Assembly (NCBI GenBank): GCA_051745935.1
Contig: JBNJEM010000585.1
Location: 1 to 5,071, forward strand
DNA length: 5,071 bases
Reading direction: 5' to 3'
DNA from: JBNJEM01 sp051745935
GTDB lineage: Bacteria; Planctomycetota; Planctomycetia; Pirellulales; Pirellulaceae
In this document: positions 1-5,071 of the stretch, in pieces
Position numbering within the stretch: position 1 is the stretch's first letter
How the letters are laid out: every line of letters begins with the position of its first letter
Position numbers and translations under genes: made by a program
The notes under the pieces: model-generated
Database searches by the model: none
The model's input: the letters and a program-made list of their open reading frames with translations, nothing else
Told to the model about the DNA's origin: nothing

Positions 1-6
1 TGAAAA

Positions 7-26
7 GACGGGCCTGGAGACCCGTC
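7..26. repeat. Short hairpin, possible dispersed repeat
   Basis: The arms GACGGGCC (7-14) and GACCCGTC (19-26) pair over eight positions with one mismatch around a TGGA loop. It is followed by CTAC, with no T-run, so it does not look like an intrinsic terminator. The core ACGGG...CCCGT recurs in the palindrome at 2839-2857, which suggests a family of short intergenic hairpins. The stem is seen directly; membership of a dispersed family is inferred. Confidence 0.5.
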
Positions 27-76
27 CTACATATACTGTTTGCAACGTTAGGGAGAAGACTCCTTTGACTTGGAAG

Positions 77-146
77 CCATAACAAAACCATGCCGATGTC
101 CCGTAATCCAAGGGGTTTTGGAAGCGAGAGCTGGCTTTTGTTACGG
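77..146. repeat. Imperfect inverted repeat
   Basis: CCATAACAAAACC (77-89) is mirrored by GGCTTTTGTTACGG (133-146), with one extra base and one mismatch, including a perfect AACAAAA/TTTTGTT block. The 43-bp interior also carries a second copy of TTGGAAGC (70-77 and 118-125, direct). It could be a cruciform, a regulator site or a remnant of a small mobile repeat. Nothing in the sequence decides between these. Confidence 0.35.
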
Positions 147-150
147 CCTG

Positions 151-350
151 TATATTTCAGGCGGTCGGCCGTGTCCGGATGGAAAGTTGCCCGACGCAAG
201 CCGTCCTCCCGTTGGTCGGACTCGCGGCGGCCAAAACCATCCGCGACCGGTGTATTTCAGGCGGTCGGCCGTGTCCGGATGGAAAGTTGCCCGACGCAGG
301 CCGTCCTCCCGTTGGTCGGACTCGCGGCGGCCAAAGTCATCCGCGACCGG
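151..350. repeat. Two tandem 100-bp direct repeats
   Basis: Copy 1 (151-250) and copy 2 (251-350) are adjacent, have an exact period of 100 bp and differ at only four positions: 152/252, 199/299, 236/336 and 237/337. The bases just outside either end do not continue the repeat well; the sequence after copy 2 starts TATAAG where the copies start TATATT and TGTATT. The copies lie 34 bp upstream of the cytochrome start codon, so they form or displace its promoter region. High identity suggests a recent duplication or one kept alike by recombination. The unit is GC-rich and has no recognisable gene, CRISPR-like spacing or transposon end. Confidence 0.9.
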
Positions 351-373
351 TATAAGAGACCGCGTAAGGACCC

Positions 374-377
374 AGGA
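374..377 (+). promoter_or_regulatory. Ribosome-binding site for the cytochrome gene
   Basis: AGGA lies six bases before the ATG at 384, and a second purine block, TAAGGA, is at 365-370. This supports 384 as the start, in agreement with the basic, then hydrophobic, N-terminus that begins there. The longer in-frame extension back to position 90 has no such support. Confidence 0.55.
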
Positions 378-383
378 TTCTCC

Positions 384-2660
384 ATGCATCGAATAAAGAA
401 TATCCATGGAATCGCATGGGGCATGGCGGCTTTGACCATGTTGCCGTGCGGTTGTGGCGGGCGCGCGCGTGAGTCCGCCGAGAACGTCCGCAATGTCCGC
501 GAGTACAGTGGCTCGGCCAGCTGCAAGGCGTGCCACGAGAAATTCTATGACCTCTGGGAACCTTCCCACCACGGCAAGGCGCTTCAACCGTGGTCGCCGG
601 AGCTGGCTTCCGCCCTGCCACCGCAGGAGGAGCCGATTGAAGCCGAAGGCCGCCTTTACCTCGCCCACACCACGCCGGAACGGGGCTGGATCAGCGACGA
701 TCAGGGAACGGACTATGAGATCGCCTATGCCCTGGGCGGAAAGAACTACTATAACTTTTTGACTCTCATGGAGGACGGGCGGTTGCAGGTGTTGCCGATT
801 TTTTATGACGTTCAGAAGGAGTCATGGCGAAACACCACCACAAGCATGCTCCGCCACTTCGCTGACGGAGAGCGGGACACGCCGGTCAGCTGGCGCGACT
901 CCATGCTCACCTTCAACGCCGCGTGTTTCAGCTGCCACGTCAGTCAGATCGAGTCCAACTACGATCCGGAAACCGATACCTACGAGACGACGTGGAACGA
1001 GCCGGGCATCAGCTGTGAATCGTGCCACGGGCCCGCCTCCGAGCACGTTCGGGCTTTCCGCGCGGCGTCGAGTGACAACCCACCGGAAGATCTGGAGCTC
1101 ATTACCTGGAAGGAGCTGAGCGTCGAGCAGCAGAACGATGCTTGCTCTGTTTGTCATACCAAAGGCGCGCCCATCACCAAGAGATTTGAAACGGGCGACA
1201 AGTACTGGAATCACTATGACCTGACCACGTTCGAACATCAGGATTACTACCCGAACGGACGCGACCTTGGCGAGAACTACACCTTGGGGAGTTGGCTTCT
1301 GAGCCCCTGCGTGAAAGAGGGCAACCTGAGCTGCACCCACTGTCATACGTCCAGCGGGCGCTACCGCTTTAAGGGCGAAGCGGCCAACAATGCCTGTTTG
1401 CCCTGCCACCAGGAGCGTGTGGAAAACGCCGCCGAGCACATGAACCACCCCGACGGCGGCGCCACCGAATGCGTCGACTGCCACATGGCCATGCACTCCT
1501 TCGGCGGCATGAACCAGTCCGACCACTCCATGCGTCCGCCGCTACCCAACCTCAGCATGGCCGTCGGTTCGCGCAACGCATGTAATATATGCCATACCGA
1601 TGAAACTCATGAATGGGCACTTGAACACGTACGGTCCTGGCACCCCGACTTCGATGAACACACCGAACCGGAGATGCGGCGGGCATTATTGGTGCAGGCG
1701 CTGCGCGACGGGGAATGGGAAAAGCTGCCGAATGTGTTCAACTATATTTCCGATCCGGAGTCCGACCCGTTGTTTGTCACCTCCATGATCCGGCTGCTCC
1801 CCCCGTCGGGCGCCTCGCGACAGCACACGATCCTCCGCGACCTGACAACCGGCGCCGCCCACCCGCTGGTCCGTTCCGCGGCGGCGGCGGCGCTTGACGC
1901 GGATAACATCCCGGCTGACCGCCCCCCTTTGTTCCAGGCGATCTCCGACAAGGTCCGCTTGGTTCGCATCCGGGCCGCCGAGCGGCTGGCGGCGCTTTCG
2001 GAAGCTGACATTCCGGAAAAACATCGCGAAGCTTTTGATGCCGCGATGGAGGAAATGTGGACCTCAAACAATCTGCGCCTGGACCACTGGAGCTCGCACT
2101 TTAACACCGCCAACATTCTGATGCGTCAGGGCCGCCATGAAAAAGCCGCCGCGAAATATCAGCGGGCGCATGAGCTGCGTGACGACATCGCGCCGCCGCT
2201 TGTCAACGGCGCCATGGCACTAGCCAATCTCGGACGCCTCGAAGAAGCCGAAATCCGTCTCAAAAAGGCCACGGACCTGCCCGAACCCTCACCCGAGGCA
2301 CACTTCAATCTCGGCCTGCTCTACGGCGAACAGGGCCACGCCGACCAGGCCGAGACCGAATTGCGGAAAACCTTGGAACTCCAGCCGGATAACGCGCAGG
2401 CCGCCTGCAATCTGGCGATCATAGTGGCGGACAAGGACCAGTCCGAAACGTTCCGCCTGCTGAAGCACGCCATCAAACAGGATCCGTACAACCCGCGTTA
2501 TGTTCACACCCTGGCCTATTACTATATGCAGGCCCGCCAGTTTGATAGTGCGAAGCAGGTGATCGAAGAGGGAGTTGAACGCGGCGTCAACTCGCGCGAC
2601 ATCCAGATCCTGTACCAACAACTCATGGCAATGTCGCCGGGATCGAAACCGAAACAATGA
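384..2660 (+). CDS. Octahaem c-type cytochrome with HEAT-like and TPR repeats
   Basis: This encodes a 758-residue exported electron-transfer protein. Residues 1-8 are basic and 9-20 hydrophobic, followed by PCGCGG, giving a Sec signal or an atypical lipoprotein signal. Eight CXXCH haem-c sites begin at Cys 47, 181, 211, 254, 317, 338, 363 and 400. The first is followed by a W..SHH motif (W58, H62, H63) that may supply an axial ligand. The span after the seventh haem (DHS, PNLS, then NACNICHTDETHEW) matches the conserved pattern DHSFR...PDLS...NACN.CH.D...WA of a widespread cytochrome/HEAT/TPR family related to the cytochrome c554 superfamily. Residues about 430-540 look HEAT-like (HPLVRSAAAAAL, VRLVRIRAAERLAAL). 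Residues about 568-737 form about five TPR units. There is no CXXCK site, so an NrfA-type nitrite reductase is not indicated. The TPR part probably holds a partner protein. Redox partner and substrate are unknown. Family and export are well supported; the exact role is not. Confidence 0.93.
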   Translation: MHRIKNIHGIAWGMAALTMLPCGCGGRARESAENVRNVREYSGSASCKACHEKFYDLWEPSHHGKALQPWSPELASALPPQEEPIEAEGRLYLAHTTPERGWISDDQGTDYEIAYALGGKNYYNFLTLMEDGRLQVLPIFYDVQKESWRNTTTSMLRHFADGERDTPVSWRDSMLTFNAACFSCHVSQIESNYDPETDTYETTWNEPGISCESCHGPASEHVRAFRAASSDNPPEDLELITWKELSVEQQNDACSVCHTKGAPITKRFETGDKYWNHYDLTTFEHQDYYPNGRDLGENYTLGSWLLSPCVKEGNLSCTHCHTSSGRYRFKGEAANNACLPCHQERVENAAEHMNHPDGGATECVDCHMAMHSFGGMNQSDHSMRPPLPNLSMAVGSRNACNICHTDETHEWALEHVRSWHPDFDEHTEPEMRRALLVQALRDGEWEKLPNVFNYISDPESDPLFVTSMIRLLPPSGASRQHTILRDLTTGAAHPLVRSAAAAALDADNIPADRPPLFQAISDKVRLVRIRAAERLAALSEADIPEKHREAFDAAMEEMWTSNNLRLDHWSSHFNTANILMRQGRHEKAAAKYQRAHELRDDIAPPLVNGAMALANLGRLEEAEIRLKKATDLPEPSPEAHFNLGLLYGEQGHADQAETELRKTLELQPDNAQAACNLAIIVADKDQSETFRLLKHAIKQDPYNPRYVHTLAYYYMQARQFDSAKQVIEEGVERGVNSRDIQILYQQLMAMSPGSKPKQ
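1878..1892 (+). repeat. (GCG)5 triplet tract inside the cytochrome gene
   Basis: Five consecutive GCG codons encode Ala 499-503 in the HEAT-like segment. The tract stays in frame, so gain or loss of units would change alanine number rather than break the gene. It may simply reflect high GC and an alanine-rich helix. Confidence 0.6.
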
Positions 2661-2732
2661 GCCACGGCGCGCGCGGAGGGATCTGCGTTCACGGCTGCCG
2701 CTATGCGCCTTGGACACGCAAGGCCCGCATGG

Positions 2733-2860
2733 ATGCCGCGGGCTTGTCCCGTGGTGGTTCACGTTTGCCGCTACAAACCGACCAGACACACCACTGCTGG
2801 CCGTCGGTAGCGCCGTCGGTAGCGTGGAATGTAACGTACCACGGGACAAGCCCGTGGCAT
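2733..2860. repeat. Nested palindromic element, MITE- or REP-like
   Basis: The two ends are inverted copies. ATGCCGCGGGCTTGTCCCG starting at 2733 matches the reverse complement of the sequence ending at 2860 with one difference over 23 bp, and weaker similarity continues inward to CGCTAC on both sides (about 40 bp per arm). Each end is also a hairpin: CCGCGGG/CCCGTGG (2736-2742 and 2748-2754, one G:T) and a perfect CCACGGG/CCCGTGG (2839-2845 and 2851-2857). The left hairpin can instead pair outward, GCCCGC (2723-2728) with GCGGGC (2738-2743). No transposase and no clear target-site duplication are seen. It is best read as a non-autonomous intergenic repeat; a transcribed structured RNA is less likely. 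Confidence 0.7.
2801..2824. repeat. Perfect 12-bp tandem duplication
   Basis: CCGTCGGTAGCG occurs twice head to tail (2801-2812 and 2813-2824), at the inner edge of the right arm of the palindromic element. It was probably made by slippage within the element; it has no apparent coding role. Confidence 0.85.
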
Positions 2861-2895
2861 TTGCACCTCGAAAAGCCTTTCCTCAATATGTGCAA

Positions 2896-2913
2896 CGGAC
2901 GTGCGAACGTCCG
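2896..2913. repeat. Perfect hairpin with GCGA loop
   Basis: CGGACGT (2896-2902) and ACGTCCG (2907-2913) form a perfect seven-pair stem closed by GCGA, which would be a stable GNRA tetraloop if transcribed. It lies just outside a further inverted pair, TTGCAC (2861-2866) and GTGCAA (2890-2895). A four-T run comes only 12 bases later, so a classical intrinsic terminator is doubtful. It may be a second type of dispersed short repeat. Confidence 0.6.
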
Positions 2914-3032
2914 CGAATATGCGTCTTTTGCCCGTGAACGGTTACGAATCTCGATCGCTTGGATGCCGCATGATTACGCCCGCCGATTGAGACGAGAAGG
3001 GGAGCGGGCGAATTGCCGACACGACTCAGGGG

Positions 3033-3049
3033 GGCTTCCGCCGGAAACC
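3033..3049. repeat. Weak short hairpin
   Basis: GGCTTCC (3033-3039) and GGAAACC (3043-3049) pair with one mismatch around a GCC loop. No T-run follows. It lies 14 bp before the candidate promoter and could be an operator-like site or chance. Confidence 0.25.
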
Positions 3050-3062
3050 AATCAGGCTGCTT

Positions 3063-3089
3063 TTGGAAAGGGTTCCCCGCGAATACAAT
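3063..3089 (+). promoter_or_regulatory. Candidate sigma70-type promoter for the carbamoyltransferase
   Basis: TTGGAA (3063-3068; four of six consensus bases) is followed after 15 bp by TACAAT (3084-3089; five of six). Transcription would begin near 3096, giving a leader of about 50 bases that contains the triplet tract. The spacing is short of the 17-bp optimum and promoter rules for this lineage are unknown. Confidence 0.35.
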
Positions 3090-3098
3090 TACGGGTTT

Positions 3099-3116
3099 TG
3101 CTGCTGCTGCTGCTGT
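3099..3116 (+). repeat. (TGC)5TGT triplet tract before the carbamoyltransferase start
   Basis: Five TGC units followed by TGT end 30 bp before the ATG at 3147; a pyrimidine-rich stretch (TTCTTCTTTCTGCC) follows. The tract is outside the conserved protein, so unit changes would alter leader length and structure, not the enzyme. In the same frame as the gene it would read as six cysteines; in another frame it reads as a leucine run. Confidence 0.8.
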
Positions 3117-3146
3117 TTCTTCTTTCTGCCATGTTTGGGCTTTGGC

Positions 3147-4973
3147 ATGACGGCTATCTTGGGCATCTCCGCGTTCTACCATGACTCGGCGGCCGCTTTG
3201 ATTATCGATGGAAAGATCGTCGCGGCGGTTCAGGAAGAACGGTGGTCGCGCCAGAAACATGATGCGGATTTTCCCCTGCGGGCGATTGACTATTGTTTGG
3301 AGGAAGGGGGGCTGACCCCCGCGGATCTTGACTACGTGGGGTTCTACGACAAACCATTGCTCAAATTCGATCGGTTGCTGCAGACGTATCTGGCATACGC
3401 GCCGAAAGGTTTCCGCTCCTTCGCCAAGGCGATGCCTCAATGGCTTGGTCGGAAACTGTATGTGTCCCGGGAAATGCGCCGCGGTTTGATGCGGGAATAC
3501 CGAAAACGATTCATCTTCGCGGAGCACCACGAGTCGCATGCGGCGAGCGCGTTTTACCCTTCGCCTTTCAACGAGGCGGCCATCCTAACCGTTGACGGGG
3601 TGGGGGAATGGACAACGGCTAGTTTTGGCACTGGACGCGGGGGACGTATCGACCTGACGCACGAGCTTCGGTTTCCGCATTCATTGGGGATGCTGTACAC
3701 GGCCTTCACCTACTACTGCGGGTTCAAGGTCAATTCGGGTGAGTACAAGCTGATGGGATTGGCGCCATACGGCGAACCGCGTTATGTCGAGGACATTTTG
3801 GACCAGTTGATTGATCTGAAGGCGGACGGATCCTTTCGGATGGACATGAGGTTTTTCAACTACTGCCAGGGACTGACCATGACGTCGCGCAGGTTTCATC
3901 GCCTGTTCGGCGGCCCGCCCCGGTTGCCGGAATCCCAGATCACTCGGCGAGAAATGGATCTCGCCGCGTCGGTACAGGCGGTCACCGAGGAGATTCTGCT
4001 GCGAATGGGGCGGCACGTCCATCAAGTGACGGGGATGTCAAAACTCTGTCTGGCCGGTGGCGTGGCACTCAATTGCGTGGCGAATGGCCGCCTGTTGCGT
4101 GAAGGTCCATTCGATGGTTTGTGGATCCAGCCGGCGGCCGGCGACGCCGGCGGCGCGCTAGGCGTGGCTCTGCTGATCTGGTACCAGTTACTGGGCAACT
4201 CGCGCACCGCGCTCCCCCACGACGCCCAAGCCGGTTCCCGGCTGGGACCGAGAGCGGCGGAGCAAGAAATCGAACGGTTTTTCAAGTCGGTCGATGCGGT
4301 CTGGACGCGGTTTGACGGCCGGGAGGCGCTTTGCCGACGCGTGGCGGAGTTGGTGGATGACGGCATGGTGGTTGGTTGGATGCAAGGCCGAATGGAATTC
4401 GGTCCCCGTGCCCTGGGTGGTCGAAGCATTCTCGGGGATCCCCGGAGTCGTGAAATGCAGTCGATCATGAACGTGAAGATCAAGTTTCGCGAGTCGTTTC
4501 GGCCCTTTGCCCCGGCTGTACTGGAGGATCGCGCGAGCGAGTATTTCGAGTTCCCGCCGGGCCAAGACAGCCCCTACATGCTGTTGGTTGCCAACGTATC
4601 ACCGCATAAAAGAATTCCCGTCACGACCGAGGCGTCCGGTTTTGACAAACTGCGGCATCCGCGGTCCGTCGTGCCCGCGATTACGCACGTGGACCATTCG
4701 GCGCGCGTGCAGACCGTCAACGCGCGGCGGTATCCGGAACTCCATCGTGTGATTCAAGCGTTTTATGAGCGGACGGGATGTCCGCTCCTCATCAACACCA
4801 GTTTCAACGTGCGCGGCGAACCGATCGTCCGCACGGTGGAAGAAGCCTATCGCTGTTTCATGGGAACCAACATGGATGCACTCGTGGTCGAAAACTACCT
4901 GCTGCTGAAAGCCGATCAACCATCCGCTGATCGACATTCTTCACACTATGTTGAACAATTCGAACTCGACTAA
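3147..4973 (+). CDS. Carbamoyltransferase, NodU/CmcH/TobZ family
   Basis: This encodes a 608-residue cytoplasmic enzyme, close to the usual length of about 570-620. The family uses carbamoyl phosphate and ATP to make a carbamoyl-adenylate, then moves the carbamoyl group to a hydroxyl of an antibiotic, Nod factor or glycan. The start at ATG 3147 gives the family N-terminus (ILGISAFYHDSAAAL, then QEERWSRQKHD). The Kae1-like N-terminal domain (about 1-365) carries the HXXXH metal site H127/H131, with D150 nineteen residues on as in TobZ, and D333 in GDAGGALG. The YrdC-like C-terminal domain (about 395-575) has MEFGPRALGGRSIL (417-430) and NTSFNVRGEPIV (550-561). All key residues expected are present, so it should be active. 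The Shine-Dalgarno site is poor. Substrate is unknown; in related bacteria such genes often sit in surface-polysaccharide or natural-product clusters. Confidence 0.95.
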   Translation: MTAILGISAFYHDSAAALIIDGKIVAAVQEERWSRQKHDADFPLRAIDYCLEEGGLTPADLDYVGFYDKPLLKFDRLLQTYLAYAPKGFRSFAKAMPQWLGRKLYVSREMRRGLMREYRKRFIFAEHHESHAASAFYPSPFNEAAILTVDGVGEWTTASFGTGRGGRIDLTHELRFPHSLGMLYTAFTYYCGFKVNSGEYKLMGLAPYGEPRYVEDILDQLIDLKADGSFRMDMRFFNYCQGLTMTSRRFHRLFGGPPRLPESQITRREMDLAASVQAVTEEILLRMGRHVHQVTGMSKLCLAGGVALNCVANGRLLREGPFDGLWIQPAAGDAGGALGVALLIWYQLLGNSRTALPHDAQAGSRLGPRAAEQEIERFFKSVDAVWTRFDGREALCRRVAELVDDGMVVGWMQGRMEFGPRALGGRSILGDPRSREMQSIMNVKIKFRESFRPFAPAVLEDRASEYFEFPPGQDSPYMLLVANVSPHKRIPVTTEASGFDKLRHPRSVVPAITHVDHSARVQTVNARRYPELHRVIQAFYERTGCPLLINTSFNVRGEPIVRTVEEAYRCFMGTNMDALVVENYLLLKADQPSADRHSSHYVEQFELD

Positions 4974-5071
4974 GGCGTCGCGTCAAAATAAGTTGACTAA
5001 TTTTCACAGAGGAGAGTCGAAGAATCGCGGCATTTCGCGGACAGCGGTGGATCAAGTTATTGTGACGCGGC
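4948..5071 (+). CDS. Possible start of next gene, partial, unknown
   Basis: An ATG at 4948 opens a frame with no stop to the window end (41 codons), overlapping the last 26 bases of the carbamoyltransferase in another frame. The visible peptide begins MLNNSNSTKASRQNK and ends RTAVDQVIVTR; it is basic, polar and not recognised. No clear ribosome-binding site precedes the ATG. TTG 4993 and GTG 5047 in the same frame are alternatives, and a purine-rich AGAGGAGAG lies at 5008-5016. If real, the overlap implies translational coupling with the carbamoyltransferase. It does not resemble the start of the small DUF5989-type proteins sometimes found after such enzymes. An open frame this short can occur by chance in GC-rich DNA. 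Confidence 0.3.
   Translation, partial: MLNNSNSTKASRQNKLTNFHRGESKNRGISRTAVDQVIVTR

Larger units (their letters stand above)
1..383. other. Non-coding region upstream of the cytochrome gene
   Basis: No convincing gene is seen in this stretch. Frames that stay open here read straight through a 100-bp direct repeat. Because 100 is not a multiple of three, the two copies would be read in different frames, which argues against coding. The region holds a short hairpin, an imperfect inverted repeat, the tandem repeat pair and a ribosome-binding site for the gene at 384. No upstream gene end can be identified, and no sigma70-type promoter with both boxes well placed was found. TATAAG at 351-356 resembles a -10 box but has no matching -35 about 17 bp upstream. 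Confidence 0.7.
2661..3146. other. 486-bp non-coding spacer between the two genes
   Basis: Open frames here are unconvincing: one starts in the ATGA overlap at the cytochrome stop (2657) but is translated straight across a palindromic element and a triplet tract. The spacer contains the nested palindrome 2733-2860 with an internal 12-bp tandem repeat, a perfect hairpin at 2896-2913, a weak hairpin at 3033-3049, a candidate promoter at 3063-3089 and a (TGC)5TGT tract. Its length and the lack of a shared operon theme suggest the carbamoyltransferase has its own promoter. No hairpin followed by a clean T-run was found to end the cytochrome transcript. Confidence 0.65.

Noticed and set aside
1..3. 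TGA as the stop of an upstream gene
   Set aside because: Three bases at the window edge give no reading frame to judge.
151..350. CRISPR array
   Set aside because: There are only two adjacent 100-bp copies with no spacers between them.
90..383. In-frame N-terminal extension of the cytochrome
   Set aside because: It runs through both 100-bp repeats, which are read in different frames, and lacks a signal sequence; the start at 384 has AGGA six bases upstream and a basic-then-hydrophobic signal-like N-terminus.
822..1526. 234-codon frame on the - strand
   Set aside because: It is a shadow opposite the haem-binding region of the cytochrome; the + strand carries six CXXCH motifs within or beside it and clear family motifs.
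384..2660. NrfA-type nitrite reductase or hydroxylamine oxidoreductase
   Set aside because: There is no CXXCK active-site motif, and the length and HEAT/TPR tail fit a different cytochrome family.
2289..2849. 186-codon frame on the - strand
   Set aside because: It covers the antisense of the TPR region and then the palindromic repeat; no domain or start signal supports it.
2839..2857. Rho-independent terminator of the cytochrome gene
   Set aside because: The stem is good but is followed by CATTTGC rather than a T-run, and it lies 180 bp beyond the stop as one arm of a larger inverted repeat.
2733..2860. Complete insertion sequence
   Set aside because: At 128 bp it cannot encode a transposase, and no flanking target duplication is evident.
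2657..3184. 175-codon frame starting in an ATGA overlap with the cytochrome stop
   Set aside because: It is translated across the palindrome, the 12-bp tandem repeat and the triplet tract, has no recognisable domain, and ends inside the carbamoyltransferase gene.

Overview
The window is GC-rich bacterial DNA with two complete genes on the + strand: a multihaem c-type cytochrome fused to HEAT-like and TPR repeats (384-2660), and a NodU/CmcH/TobZ-type carbamoyltransferase (3147-4973). The spaces between them hold several structured, repeat-like DNA elements. There is no rRNA, tRNA, CRISPR array or transposase. The cytochrome/HEAT/TPR architecture, the type of carbamoyltransferase and the hairpin-rich spacers recall Verrucomicrobiota/Kiritimatiellota/Lentisphaerota or Planctomycetota genomes. 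That assignment is inference only, since no phylogenetic marker is present.

Layout. Positions 1-383 are non-coding: a small hairpin (7-26), an imperfect inverted repeat (77-146), two adjacent 100-bp direct repeats that match at 96 of 100 positions (151-350), and a short leader with a Shine-Dalgarno-like AGGA. Positions 384-2660 encode a 758-residue exported protein with eight CXXCH haem sites in its N-terminal 404 residues, then a HEAT-like stretch and about five TPR units. Positions 2661-3146 (486 bp) form a second non-coding spacer. It contains a nested palindromic element (2733-2860), a separate perfect hairpin (2896-2913), a possible promoter (3063-3089) and a (TGC)5TGT tract (3099-3116). 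Positions 3147-4973 encode a 608-residue carbamoyltransferase with its metal-binding and carbamoyl-transfer motifs intact. An open frame that overlaps its 3' end (4948 onward) runs off the window and may be the start of the next gene.

The two genes are not obviously linked in function. The cytochrome points to periplasmic or surface electron transfer. The carbamoyltransferase points to modification of a secondary metabolite or surface glycan, probably as the first visible gene of a cluster that continues to the right. The long repeat-bearing spacer suggests two separate transcription units. No clearly new multi-gene system is visible. The most notable items are the nested palindrome, the 100-bp tandem duplication directly upstream of the cytochrome, and the triplet tract just ahead of the carbamoyltransferase start.
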